Shown one piece after another: positions 34,210 through 42,682 of a DNA stretch of 64,000 bases (the stretch's first letter is position 1; each line of letters starts with the position of its first letter). The notes beneath the pieces were generated by a model. The model was given only the letters and a program-made list of their open reading frames with translations. It did not search any database and was not told where the DNA came from. The DNA lies in contig JAZNEP010000044.1 in assembly GCA_045588655.1 (NCBI GenBank), forward strand, positions 9,303 through 73,302, in the 5' to 3' direction. The DNA comes from SVFI01 sp045588655. GTDB taxonomy: Bacteria; Bacillota; Clostridia; Lachnospirales; Lachnospiraceae. The translations under genes and the position numbers were made by a program.

Positions 34210-34238
34210 TTGCAATCCCGCAAAACGTACGTTATACT
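34210..34238 (+). promoter_or_regulatory. Promoter of the S10 ribosomal operon
   Basis: TTGCAA and TATACT are separated by exactly 17 bp, about 234 nt before rpsJ. The stretch 34046-34209 upstream is AT-rich and holds no gene. Confidence 0.75.
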
Positions 34239-34244
34239 AGGTTT

Positions 34245-34471
34245 TGCTGTGGCATGATAGCTATGAAGCGTGAGGTTGCTGCAAGAAATTGCAGGTTTTC
34301 CGTGGAGCGAATGTCAAGTTAGGAAACTGACGACAAGTCACTGTACCAAATAAACAGTCTGCGAAAGAAGCAGAAACGACGTGTGAAAGTCTATGACACA
34401 CACGGGAGAGTGTACAGTCACCGCTTGTCGTACTTAAGAAACAAAAGTGCGAAAAGGAGGCGACTTTTTTT
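34245..34471 (+). promoter_or_regulatory. Structured 5' leader of the S10 operon
   Basis: The leader has no ORF of merit but folds well. ACGACAAG (34330-34337) pairs with CTTGTCGT (34424-34431) and ACTGTAC (34340-34346) with GTACAGT (34412-34418). These enclose a TCTGC/GCAGA hairpin and a CGTGTG/CACACG hairpin, giving a three-way junction. A CTGCAA-GAAA-TTGCAG hairpin lies upstream near 34279. It is probably an autoregulatory site for a ribosomal protein (L4 in enteric bacteria; the ligand here is unknown). Confidence 0.65.
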
Positions 34472-34792
34472 ATGGCAAATCAGCAGGTGATGAGAATCAC
34501 ATTGAAAGCCTACGATCATCAGTTAGTTGATGTATCTGCAAAAAAAATCATCGAAACAGTTAAGAAAAACGGATCTCAGGTAAGTGGACCTGTACCGCTT
34601 CCAACGAAAAAGGAAGTTGTTACAATCTTAAGAGCGGTTCACAAATACAAAGATTCCCGTGAACAGTTCGAACAGAGAACTCACAAAAGACTGATCGATG
34701 TAATTGCACCAACACAGAAAACAGTTGATGCACTGCAGAGATTAGAAATGCCAGCCGGCGTTTACATCGGCATCAAGATGAAAAACAACTAA
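34472..34792 (+). CDS. rpsJ: 30S ribosomal protein S10
   Basis: This 106-residue protein is S10, with the family hallmarks IRITLKAYDHQLVD-like start, GPVPLPTKKEV and EQFEQRTHKRLIDV. It is a 30S head protein and, as NusE, a partner of NusB in antitermination. It is the first gene of the long ribosomal cluster and follows AAAAGGAGG. A 146-nt structured spacer separates it from rplC. Confidence 0.97.
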   Translation: MANQQVMRITLKAYDHQLVDVSAKKIIETVKKNGSQVSGPVPLPTKKEVVTILRAVHKYKDSREQFEQRTHKRLIDVIAPTQKTVDALQRLEMPAGVYIGIKMKNN

Positions 34793-34938
34793 TTAATCAA
34801 ACAGATTAGATCCCTATCAAGGTTTATATAGAAGCAACAAAAATGTTCCACTTATATTTACCGATTACCCGGATCTAGAATGAACGACGAGGCGAAAGCT
34901 TAAGACTCGTTCCGCTGTAGAAACAAGGAGGTAACAAA
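34793..34938 (+). promoter_or_regulatory. Structured spacer between rpsJ and rplC
   Basis: This is longer than any other gap inside the S10 part of the cluster. TAGATCC (34807-34813) pairs with GGATCTA (34871-34877), followed by GAACGA (34882-34887) with TCGTTC (34907-34912). It ends in the AAGGAGG of rplC. It may be a second regulatory or processing site. Confidence 0.45.
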
Positions 34939-35622
34939 ATGAAGAAAGCTATCTTAGCAACAAAAGTCGGAATGACTCAAATCTTCAATGAAGACGGTTC
35001 TTTAATTCCTGTAACCGTACTTCAGGCAGGACCTTGTGTAGTAACTCAGATCAAAACAGTTGATAATGACGGTTACAGCGCAGTTCAGGTTGGTTTTGTA
35101 GACAAGAAAGATAAGATTGTCAACAAAGACAAAGCAGGAAAGAAAGAAATCGCTCACAGACACGGAGCAACAAAAGCTGAAAAAGGACATTTTGCAAAAG
35201 CAGGTGTTTCTTCAAAGAGATATGTGAGAGAGTTCAAATTTGAAAACTCTGACGAATACGCTCTTGCTCAGGAAATCAAAGCAGACATCTTCGCAGAAGG
35301 CGACAAAGTAGATGCTACTGCAATCTCAAAAGGTAAAGGATTCCAGGGTGCGATCAAGAGACATGGTCAGCACAGAGGACCTATGGCTCATGGTTCTAAA
35401 TTCCATCGTCATCAGGGTTCTAACGGTGCATGTTCTTCTCCATCAAGAGTATTCAAAGGAAAAGGAATGCCTGGACATATGGGTAGCGTAAAAGTTACAG
35501 TACAGAACCTCGAAGTAGTAAAAGTAGATGCAGAAAAGAATTTGCTTTTGGTTAAAGGTTCCGTACCAGGACCTAAAAAAGCTTTAGTAACAATCAAAGA
35601 AACTACTAGAGCACAGGCTTAA
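34939..35622 (+). CDS. rplC: 50S ribosomal protein L3
   Basis: This 227-residue protein begins MKKAILATKVGMTQIFNEDG, the canonical L3 start, and contains the GKGFQGAIKRHGQ and KGKGMPGHMGS loops that reach the peptidyl-transferase centre. It is an early 50S assembly protein. AAGGAGG lies 8 nt before the ATG. Confidence 0.97.
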   Translation: MKKAILATKVGMTQIFNEDGSLIPVTVLQAGPCVVTQIKTVDNDGYSAVQVGFVDKKDKIVNKDKAGKKEIAHRHGATKAEKGHFAKAGVSSKRYVREFKFENSDEYALAQEIKADIFAEGDKVDATAISKGKGFQGAIKRHGQHRGPMAHGSKFHRHQGSNGACSSPSRVFKGKGMPGHMGSVKVTVQNLEVVKVDAEKNLLLVKGSVPGPKKALVTIKETTRAQA

Positions 35623-35647
35623 TTAGGATGAAAGGAGGACCATTCAG

Positions 35648-36268
35648 ATGGCAAACGTATCTGTTTATAATATGGAAGGCAAAGAAGTTGGAAAAATGGA
35701 CTTAAGCGATGCGGTATTTGGTGTTGAAATCAATGAGCATTTAGTTCATCTTGCAGTTGTGCAGCAGCTTGCAAATAACCGTCAGGGTACACAGAAAGCA
35801 AAAACACGTTCTGAAGTATCCGGTGGTGGAAGAAAACCATGGAGACAGAAAGGAACAGGTCATGCAAGACAGGGTTCTACAAGATCTCCACAGTGGACAG
35901 GAGGCGGAGTTGTATTTGCTCCAACACCTAGAGACTATTCTTTCAAATTAAACAAGAAAGAAAAACAGTTAGCACTTAAATCTGCTTTAACAAGCAAAGT
36001 GCAGGATAATAAATTAATCGTTGTAGACGAATTAAAATTCGACGAGATCAAAACTAAGAACTTCAAACAGGTTATGGATAACCTTAAGGTAGAAAAAGGT
36101 CTTGTGATTCTTGCTGAGAACGATCAGAACGTAGTTCTTTCAGCTAGAAACATGGCGAAAGTTGATACTACTTTAACAAATCAGATTAATGTATATGACA
36201 TTATGAAAGCCGGAACTGTTGTTCTTACAAAAGACTCCGCAGCAAAGATTGAGGAGGTGTACGCATAA
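35648..36268 (+). CDS. rplD: 50S ribosomal protein L4
   Basis: This 206-residue L4 (uL4) carries the long tunnel loop GGGRKPWRQKGTGHARQGSTRSP, which lines the exit tunnel. In enteric bacteria L4 also represses the S10 operon, so it is a candidate ligand of the leader upstream of rpsJ. The last base of its TAA is the first base of the rplW ATG, implying coupling. Confidence 0.97.
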   Translation: MANVSVYNMEGKEVGKMDLSDAVFGVEINEHLVHLAVVQQLANNRQGTQKAKTRSEVSGGGRKPWRQKGTGHARQGSTRSPQWTGGGVVFAPTPRDYSFKLNKKEKQLALKSALTSKVQDNKLIVVDELKFDEIKTKNFKQVMDNLKVEKGLVILAENDQNVVLSARNMAKVDTTLTNQINVYDIMKAGTVVLTKDSAAKIEEVYA

Positions 36269-36567
36269 TGGCAGCGTTAATGTATTATGATGTAATTCTG
36301 AAACCGGTAGTTACAGAAAAAAGTATGGAAGCTATGGGAGAAAAGAAATATACTTTCTTAGTTCACCCGGAAGCAAACAAAGCACAGATTAAAGAAGCTG
36401 TTGAAAAAATGTTTGACGGCGTAAAAGTAGAAAAAGTTAACACAATGAACTGCGACGGCAAAAAGAAAAGACGTGGTATGATCGTTGGTAAGACTGCTAA
36501 AACAAAAAAAGCAATCGTACAGTTAACAGAAGCAAGCAAAGATATTGAAATCTTCGCAGGACTTTAA
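36268..36567 (+). CDS. rplW: 50S ribosomal protein L23
   Basis: This 99-residue L23 (MYYDVILKPVVTEKSMEAM, GVKVEKVNTMNC) sits at the tunnel exit and docks trigger factor and SRP. It starts in a TAATG overlap with rplD. Confidence 0.96.
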   Translation: MAALMYYDVILKPVVTEKSMEAMGEKKYTFLVHPEANKAQIKEAVEKMFDGVKVEKVNTMNCDGKKKRRGMIVGKTAKTKKAIVQLTEASKDIEIFAGL

Positions 36568-36628
36568 TCAAAGAGAATAAACGCAGTAAAGCGTGATAAC
36601 AAATCGAGATTCGAAAGGAGAAACAATC

Positions 36629-37474
36629 ATGGGAATTAAAACATATAACCCATATACACCTTCCAGAAGAAATATGACTGGATCTGATTTCTCTGAAATT
36701 ACAAAATCTACTCCGGAAAAATCACTTTGTGTAGCATTACCAAAAAATTCCGGACGTAACAATCAGGGTAAAATCACTGTTAGACATCGCGGAGGCGGTG
36801 CGAAAAAGAAATATAGAATTATCGACTTTAAGAGAAATTCAAAAGACGGTATTCCGGCAACTGTAATCGGAATCGAATACGATCCGAACAGAACAGCAAA
36901 CATTGCTCTTATCTGCTACAAGGATGGAGAAAAAGCATACATTCTTGCTCCGGAAGGATTAACAGACGGAATGACAGTAATGAGCGGTGCAGATGCAGAA
37001 GTAAGAATTGGTAACTGTTTACCATTATCTAATATTCCTGTAGGTACACAGGTACACAATATTGAGTTATATCCTGGTAAAGGCGGACAGATGGTTCGTT
37101 CCGCAGGAAACAGCGCTCAGCTCATGGCGAAAGAAGGTAAATACGCAACACTTCGTTTACCATCCGGAGAAATGAGAATGGTTCCAATCGTTTGCCGCGC
37201 AACTATCGGTGTTGTAGGTAACGGAGATCACAGCCTTGTTAAGATTGGTAAAGCAGGACGTAAACGTCATATGGGTATCCGCCCAACAGTTCGCGGTTCT
37301 GTTATGAACCCTAATGACCATCCACACGGTGGTGGTGAAGGTAGAACACCAATCGGACGTCCAGGCCCAAGCACACCTTGGGGCAAACCTGCTCTTGGTC
37401 TTAAGACTCGTAAGAAGAAAAAAGCTTCTAACAAGTTAATCGTAAGACGTAGAGATGGTAGAGCAATCAAATAG
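36629..37474 (+). CDS. rplB: 50S ribosomal protein L2
   Basis: This 281-residue L2 (start GIKTYNPYTPSRR) contains the GGGEGRTPIGRPGPSTPWGK segment near the peptidyl-transferase centre. ATG 36629 was chosen since GAAAGGAG precedes it and the family starts here; an upstream ATG at 36593 would precede the ribosome binding site. Confidence 0.97.
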   Translation: MGIKTYNPYTPSRRNMTGSDFSEITKSTPEKSLCVALPKNSGRNNQGKITVRHRGGGAKKKYRIIDFKRNSKDGIPATVIGIEYDPNRTANIALICYKDGEKAYILAPEGLTDGMTVMSGADAEVRIGNCLPLSNIPVGTQVHNIELYPGKGGQMVRSAGNSAQLMAKEGKYATLRLPSGEMRMVPIVCRATIGVVGNGDHSLVKIGKAGRKRHMGIRPTVRGSVMNPNDHPHGGGEGRTPIGRPGPSTPWGKPALGLKTRKKKKASNKLIVRRRDGRAIK

Positions 37475-37490
37475 TTAAGGAGGAGACGAA

Positions 37491-37772
37491 ATGGCTAGAT
37501 CACTTAAAAAAGGACCTTTCGCTGACGAAAGCTTACTGAAAAAAGTAGATGCTATGAATGAAGCAGGACAGAAACAGGTTATCAAAACCTGGTCACGTCG
37601 TTCTACAATTTTCCCATCATTCGTGGGACACACAATTGCAGTACATGACGGAAGAAAACACGTTCCTGTATATGTAACCGAAGATATGGTTGGACATAAA
37701 CTTGGTGAGTTCGTTGCAACAAGAACTTACAGAGGACATGGAAAAGACGAGAAGAAATCAAGAGTAAGATAA
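37491..37772 (+). CDS. rpsS: 30S ribosomal protein S19
   Basis: This 93-residue S19 starts MARSLKKGPFADESLLKK and ends with GEFVATRTYRGHGKDEKKSR, both diagnostic. It lies in the 30S head next to S13. It is preceded by AAGGAGG. Confidence 0.97.
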   Translation: MARSLKKGPFADESLLKKVDAMNEAGQKQVIKTWSRRSTIFPSFVGHTIAVHDGRKHVPVYVTEDMVGHKLGEFVATRTYRGHGKDEKKSRVR

Positions 37773-37793
37773 TTTTGAAAGGAGGCTTAATCC

Positions 37794-38180
37794 ATGGCAA
37801 AAGGACATAGATCCCAAATTAAAAGAGAAAGAAATGCAAACAAGGATACAAGACCAAGCGCAAAATTATCATACGCTCGTATCCCAGTTCAGAAAGCATG
37901 TTTTGTTTTAGATGCCATCAGAGGTAAAGATGTGGAAACAGCACTCGCTATCTTAGAGTACAATCCACGTTATGCTTCTGGCGTAGTTAAGAAAATTTTA
38001 GAGTCAGCTGTTGCAAATGCAGAAAACAACAATGGAATGAAGAGAGAAAATCTTTTCGTTGCAGAGTGCTATGCAAACCAGGGACCGACAATGAAGAGAG
38101 TCAGACCAAGAGCACAGGGTAGAGCTTACAGAATCTTAAAGAGAATGAGCCACATTACAGTTGTGCTTGATGAAAGATAG
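37794..38180 (+). CDS. rplV: 50S ribosomal protein L22
   Basis: This 128-residue L22 has the tunnel beta-hairpin region GPTMKRVRPRAQGRAYRILKR, the site where macrolide-resistance changes occur in other species. It follows AAAGGAGG by 11 nt. Confidence 0.97.
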   Translation: MAKGHRSQIKRERNANKDTRPSAKLSYARIPVQKACFVLDAIRGKDVETALAILEYNPRYASGVVKKILESAVANAENNNGMKRENLFVAECYANQGPTMKRVRPRAQGRAYRILKRMSHITVVLDER

Positions 38181-38191
38181 GAGGAAGAGTA

Positions 38192-38848
38192 ATGGGACAG
38201 AAAGTTAATCCTCACGGCTTAAGAGTCGGTGTTATCAAAGATTGGGATTCTAAATGGTATGCTGAAAACGAATTTGCAGATTTCTTAGTAGAAGACTACA
38301 ACATTCGTGAGTTCATTAAGAAAAAATTATACAGCGCCGGAATTTCAAAGGTTGAAATCGAAAGAGCTTCTGATCGTGTAAAAGTTATCATTTACACAGC
38401 AAAACCTGGTGTAGTAATCGGTAAAGGTGGAGCAGAGATCGAAGTTACTAAGAAAGAACTTGCTAAATTAACAGACAAGAAAGTTTTAGTAGATATTAAA
38501 GAAATTAAGAGACCGGACAAAGATGCTCAGCTCGTTGCAGAAAACATTGCACAGCAGCTTGAAAATCGTGTGGCTTTCCGTAGAGCAATGAAATCTTGCA
38601 TGGGAAGAACCATGAAATCCGGAGCACTTGGTATCAAAACATCTGTATCAGGACGTCTTGGCGGAGCTGATATGGCTCGTACAGAGTTCTACAGCGAAGG
38701 TACAATCCCGCTTCAGACATTGCGTGCAGATATTGACTATGGATTCGCTGAGGCCGATACTACTTACGGTAAAGTAGGTGTTAAAGTATGGGTTTACAAA
38801 GGCGAGGTACTTCCAACTAAAGGAAACAAGGAAGGGAGCGATAAATAA
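38192..38848 (+). CDS. rpsC: 30S ribosomal protein S3
   Basis: This 218-residue S3 starts MGQKVNPHGLRVGVIKDW, carries the KH-domain GKGG loop (VVIGKGGAEIE), and ends with the GVKVWVYKGE motif. It binds 16S rRNA and mRNA at the entry channel. Its stop overlaps the rplP start by one base. Confidence 0.97.
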   Translation: MGQKVNPHGLRVGVIKDWDSKWYAENEFADFLVEDYNIREFIKKKLYSAGISKVEIERASDRVKVIIYTAKPGVVIGKGGAEIEVTKKELAKLTDKKVLVDIKEIKRPDKDAQLVAENIAQQLENRVAFRRAMKSCMGRTMKSGALGIKTSVSGRLGGADMARTEFYSEGTIPLQTLRADIDYGFAEADTTYGKVGVKVWVYKGEVLPTKGNKEGSDK

Positions 38849-39285
38849 TGTTAATGCCGAAGAGAGTAAAACGTCGTAAACAGTTCCGTGGATCTATGCG
38901 CGGTAAGGCACAGAGAGGTAATCAGATCGTATACGGCGAATATGGTATCGTGGCTATGGAGCCATGTTGGATCAGATCGAACCAGATCGAAGCAGCCCGT
39001 GTTGCTATGACTCGTCATATCAAACGTGGTGGTAAAGTTTGGATCAAGATCTTCCCGGATAAACCAGTAACAAGCAAACCAGCAGAAACACGTATGGGTT
39101 CCGGTAAAGGAACTTTAGAATACTGGGTAGCAGTTGTTAAACCGGGACGTGTAATGTTCGAAATTGCAGGTGTAAATGAAGAAACAGCAAGAGAAGCATT
39201 ACGTCTCGCAACTCATAAGCTTCCATGTAAATGTAAAATTGTTTCTAAGGCAGATTTGGAAGGCGGTGTATCAAATGAAAACTAA
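38848..39285 (+). CDS. rplP: 50S ribosomal protein L16
   Basis: This 145-residue L16 (MLMPKRVKRRKQFRGSMRGKA) has the GSGKGTLEYWVAVVKPGR tRNA-facing loop. It starts in TAATG with rpsC and overlaps rpmC by 11 nt at the 3' end. Confidence 0.97.
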   Translation: MLMPKRVKRRKQFRGSMRGKAQRGNQIVYGEYGIVAMEPCWIRSNQIEAARVAMTRHIKRGGKVWIKIFPDKPVTSKPAETRMGSGKGTLEYWVAVVKPGRVMFEIAGVNEETAREALRLATHKLPCKCKIVSKADLEGGVSNEN

Positions 39286-39484
39286 GAAATATGTAGAAGA
39301 TTTAAAAGCTAAATCAGCTGCAGAATTAGCAGAAGAGTTAGTTTCCGCTAAAAAAGAACTTTTCAATTTGAGATTCCAGAACGCAACAAACCAGCTTGAC
39401 AATACCGGAAGAATTAAAGAGGTTCGTAGAAACATTGCCAGAATTCAGACGGTTATCACAGAAAAAGCTAAAGTTGCAGAATAA
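39275..39484 (+). CDS. rpmC: 50S ribosomal protein L29
   Basis: This 69-residue two-helix protein has the L29 core KELFNLRFQNATNQLDNTGR. ATG 39275 lies inside the end of rplP (11-nt overlap). Longer in-frame readings extend into rplP and lack family support. Confidence 0.95.
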   Translation: MKTKKYVEDLKAKSAAELAEELVSAKKELFNLRFQNATNQLDNTGRIKEVRRNIARIQTVITEKAKVAE

Positions 39485-39509
39485 TTCTCGAAAGAAAGGA
39501 GAATAGATC

Positions 39510-39764
39510 GTGGAAAGAAATTTAAGAAAAACACGTACCGGTAAGGTCGTAAGCAATAAAATGCAGAAAACAATCGTTGTTGCTGTAGAAGATCATGTAA
39601 AACATCCTCTTTACAACAAAATCGTAAAGAAGACTTACAAGCTGAAAGCACATGATGAAAACAACGAATGCAACATCGGTGATACAGTAAAAGTTATGGA
39701 GACAAGACCATTATCAAAAGATAAAAGATGGAGACTTGTTGAAGTCGTTGAAAGAGTAAAATAG
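39510..39764 (+). CDS. rpsQ: 30S ribosomal protein S17
   Basis: This 84-residue S17 (RNLRKTRTGKVVSNKMQKTIVV) has the DTVKVMETRPLSKDKRWRLVE C-terminus. The start is GTG 39510, after AAAGGAG. Confidence 0.96.
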   Translation: MERNLRKTRTGKVVSNKMQKTIVVAVEDHVKHPLYNKIVKKTYKLKAHDENNECNIGDTVKVMETRPLSKDKRWRLVEVVERVK

Positions 39765-39794
39765 TCTTTACTATTATTTGGAAGGAGAATAAGC

Positions 39795-40163
39795 ATGATA
39801 CAACAGGAAAGCAGACTTAAGGTTGCTGATAATACCGGTGCAAAAGAAATTCTTTGTATCCGTGTTATGGGTGGATCTACTAGAAGATATGCAAATATTG
39901 GCGATGTAATCGTTGCTACTGTTAAAGATGCAACACCAGGCGGCGTTGTTAAAAAAGGCGATGTAGTAAAAGCTGTAGTTGTACGTACAGTAAAAGGTGC
40001 TCGTCGTAAAGACGGTTCCTATATCAAATTTGACGAAAATGCTGCTGTTATCATTAAAGATGATAAAACTCCAAGAGGAACACGTATTTTTGGACCAGTA
40101 GCCAGAGAGCTTCGTGATAAACAGTTTATGAAAATTGTTTCCTTAGCTCCAGAAGTATTATAG
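39795..40163 (+). CDS. rplN: 50S ribosomal protein L14
   Basis: This is L14 at the universal length of 122 residues: MIQQESRLKVADNTGAKEI at the start and GPVARELRD near the end. It forms the bridge with the 30S and binds RsfS. Confidence 0.97.
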   Translation: MIQQESRLKVADNTGAKEILCIRVMGGSTRRYANIGDVIVATVKDATPGGVVKKGDVVKAVVVRTVKGARRKDGSYIKFDENAAVIIKDDKTPRGTRIFGPVARELRDKQFMKIVSLAPEVL

Positions 40164-40173
40164 GAGGTTCAGT

Positions 40174-40515
40174 ATGGCAACAGCAAAGATTAAAAAAGGC
40201 GATACAGTTAGAGTTATGGTCGGAGATGCAATCAAATGCAGAGGTAAAGAAGGTAAAGTTCTTTCCGTAGACCATGAAAATGGAAAAGTTGTTGTAGAAG
40301 GTGTGAATAAAGTAACAAAGCACGCTAAGCCATCAGCAGCTAATCCAAACGGTGGAATTATCGAAAAAGAAGCTCCAATCGATATTTCAAATGTAATGCT
40401 TGTTGTAAAAGGTAAAACAACAAGAGTTGGTTTTAAAAGAGTTCCGGATGAAAAACGTCCGGGTAAGACCAAAGCGCTTCGTATTGCTAAGGCAACCGGC
40501 GAAGTAATTGATTAA
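40174..40515 (+). CDS. rplX: 50S ribosomal protein L24
   Basis: This 113-residue protein has an N-terminal KOW motif (KKGDTVRVMVGDAIKCRGKEG) and the GGIIEKEAPI segment of L24, an assembly initiator of the 50S. It is slightly longer than usual because of the C-terminal KTKALRIAKATGEVID tail. Confidence 0.96.
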   Translation: MATAKIKKGDTVRVMVGDAIKCRGKEGKVLSVDHENGKVVVEGVNKVTKHAKPSAANPNGGIIEKEAPIDISNVMLVVKGKTTRVGFKRVPDEKRPGKTKALRIAKATGEVID

Positions 40516-40539
40516 TCGTAGGAAGGAGGCCATTAGACA

Positions 40540-41079
40540 GTGAGCAGACTTAAAGATATGTACAAAGACGAGATCGTAGATGCTATGATCAAGAAATTTG
40601 GATATAAAAACATTATGGAAGTTCCAAAGATTGACAAGATTGTTCTGAACATGGGTGTTGGCGAAGCAAAAGACAACGCAAAAGTGTTAGAATCAGCTGT
40701 TAAAGATATGGAAACTATCACAGGACAGAAAGCAGTTGTAACTAAAGCTAAGAATTCAGTTGCTAACTTCAAGATTAGAGAAGGTCAGGCTATCGGATGT
40801 AAAACAACATTACGTGGCGAGAAAATGTATGAGTTCTTAGATCGTTTAGTAAACCTTGCTTTGCCTCGAGTTCGTGACTTTAGAGGAGTAAATCCTAACG
40901 CATTTGACGGAAGAGGTAACTATGCACTTGGTATCAAAGAGCAGATTATCTTCCCTGAAATCGAGTACGATAAAGTAGACAAAATCAGAGGTATGGATGT
41001 TATCTTCGTAACAACTGCGAAAACAGATGAAGAAGCACGTGAGTTATTAAGATTATTCAACATGCCATTTGCAAAATAA
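40540..41079 (+). CDS. rplE: 50S ribosomal protein L5
   Basis: This 179-residue L5 (MSRLKDMYKDEIVDAMIKKF) has the KIVLNMGVGEAK and DFRGVNPNAFDGRGNYALGIKEQ motifs. It binds 5S rRNA. The start is GTG 40540, after AGGAAGGAGG. Confidence 0.97.
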   Translation: MSRLKDMYKDEIVDAMIKKFGYKNIMEVPKIDKIVLNMGVGEAKDNAKVLESAVKDMETITGQKAVVTKAKNSVANFKIREGQAIGCKTTLRGEKMYEFLDRLVNLALPRVRDFRGVNPNAFDGRGNYALGIKEQIIFPEIEYDKVDKIRGMDVIFVTTAKTDEEARELLRLFNMPFAK

Positions 41080-41093
41080 CAGGAGGTAAATTC

Positions 41094-41279
41094 ATGGCTA
41101 AGACTTCGATGAAAGTAAAACAGCAGCGTCCGGCTAAATTCTCTACAAGAGAATATACACGTTGCAAAATTTGTGGACGTCCACATTCAGTTTTGAAAAA
41201 ATACGGAATTTGCAGAATTTGCTTCCGTGAGTTAGCTTATAAAGGACAGATTCCAGGCGTTAAGAAAGCAAGCTGGTAA
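41094..41279 (+). CDS. rpsN: 30S ribosomal protein S14, zinc type
   Basis: This is the 61-residue short S14. Its two CxxC pairs (CKICGRPH and CRICF) form the zinc ribbon of the C+ form, common in Firmicutes and likely to need zinc. It follows GGAGG. Confidence 0.97.
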   Translation: MAKTSMKVKQQRPAKFSTREYTRCKICGRPHSVLKKYGICRICFRELAYKGQIPGVKKASW

Positions 41280-41303
41280 AATATAAGAAGGAGGCAATTC
41301 AAG

Positions 41304-41705
41304 ATGACAATGAGCGATCCAATTGCAGATATGCTTACAAGAATCCGTAATGCAAACACTGCAAAACATGATACAGTTGATGTTCCTTCATCCAAAATGA
41401 AACTTGCTATTGCAGACATTCTGGTTGATGAGGGTTATATTCAGAAATATGATTTAGTAGATGATGGAAACTTCAAAACAATTCGCATCACATTAAAATA
41501 CGGTGCAGATAAGAATGAAAAAATCATCTCAGGAATTAAGAGAATTTCTAAACCGGGTCTTCGTGTTTACGCTGGTAAAGACGAACTTCCAAGAGTACTT
41601 GGCGGACTCGGAGTTGCAATTATTTCTACAAACCAGGGCGTAATTACAGACAAAAAAGCAAGAGAACTCCAGGTAGGTGGAGAGGTTCTCGCATTTGTTT
41701 GGTAA
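41304..41705 (+). CDS. rpsH: 30S ribosomal protein S8
   Basis: This 133-residue S8 starts MTMSDPIADMLTRIRNAN and ends with GVITDKKARELQVGGEVLAFVW. It is a primary 16S rRNA binder and, in enteric bacteria, the translational repressor of the spc operon. Confidence 0.97.
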   Translation: MTMSDPIADMLTRIRNANTAKHDTVDVPSSKMKLAIADILVDEGYIQKYDLVDDGNFKTIRITLKYGADKNEKIISGIKRISKPGLRVYAGKDELPRVLGGLGVAIISTNQGVITDKKARELQVGGEVLAFVW

Positions 41706-41736
41706 TTAACCCATATATAATATAGGAGGTACGGGC

Positions 41737-42279
41737 ATGTCACGTATAGGAAGAATGCCAATCGCAGTACCGGCAGGCGTAACTGTTGATATTGCAGAAA
41801 ATAATAAAGTGACTGTAAAAGGTCCAAAAGGAACACTTGAGAGAGTGCTTCCAACAGAAATGGAAATCAAGTTAGAAGATGGACAGATTGTTGTAACAAG
41901 ACCAAATGATTTAAAGAAAATGAAATCTTTACATGGTCTTACAAGATCACTGCTTAACAACATGGTAGTAGGTGTTACAGATGGTTATGAAAAGAAACTT
42001 GAAGTAAACGGTGTTGGTTACAGAGCAGCAAAACAGGGTAAAAAGTTAGTGCTTAACTTAGGTTACTCTCATCCTGTTGAAATGGAAGATCCGGAAGGTG
42101 TTGAAACTGTTCTCGATGGACAGAACATCATCATCGTAAAAGGTATCGACAAAGAAAAAGTTGGACAGTTTGCGGCTGAAATCAGAGACAAGAGAAGACC
42201 TGAACCATACAAAGGTAAAGGTATTAAGTATGCTGATGAAGTTATCAGACGTAAAGTTGGTAAGACTGGTAAGAAATAG
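41737..42279 (+). CDS. rplF: 50S ribosomal protein L6
   Basis: This 180-residue L6 (MSRIGRMPIAVPAGVTV) has the C-terminal EIRDKRRPEPYKGKGIKY motif that contacts the sarcin-ricin region. Confidence 0.97.
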   Translation: MSRIGRMPIAVPAGVTVDIAENNKVTVKGPKGTLERVLPTEMEIKLEDGQIVVTRPNDLKKMKSLHGLTRSLLNNMVVGVTDGYEKKLEVNGVGYRAAKQGKKLVLNLGYSHPVEMEDPEGVETVLDGQNIIIVKGIDKEKVGQFAAEIRDKRRPEPYKGKGIKYADEVIRRKVGKTGKK

Positions 42280-42296
42280 ATAAGGAGAGTGTAAAG

Positions 42297-42665
42297 ATGG
42301 TTAGTAAAGAATCAAGACAGAAAGTTCGTATTAAAAAACACTTAAAGATGCGTAACCGTTTCTCCGGAACACCTGAGAGACCACGCCTTGCAGTGTTCAG
42401 AAGTAATAATCATATGTATGCTCAAATTATCGATGATACAGTTGGTAACACTTTAGTAGCAGCTTCTACTCTTGAAAAGAGCGTAAAAGCTGAACTTGAG
42501 AAAACTAACAACGTTGATGCAGCAGCATATTTAGGAACTGTAATTGCGAAAAGAGCATTAGAAAAAGGTATTAACACAGTAGTCTTTGATAGAGGCGGCT
42601 TTATATACCAGGGTAAAATCGCAGCATTAGCAGAAGCAGCCAGAGAAGCTGGCTTAGAATTTTAG
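42297..42665 (+). CDS. rplR: 50S ribosomal protein L18
   Basis: This 122-residue L18 has RPRLAVFRSNNHMYAQIIDD and the FDRGGFIYQGKIAALAEAARE C-terminus. It binds 5S rRNA with L5. Confidence 0.97.
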   Translation: MVSKESRQKVRIKKHLKMRNRFSGTPERPRLAVFRSNNHMYAQIIDDTVGNTLVAASTLEKSVKAELEKTNNVDAAAYLGTVIAKRALEKGINTVVFDRGGFIYQGKIAALAEAAREAGLEF

Positions 42666-42682
42666 GAAGGGAGAAAGAACAC

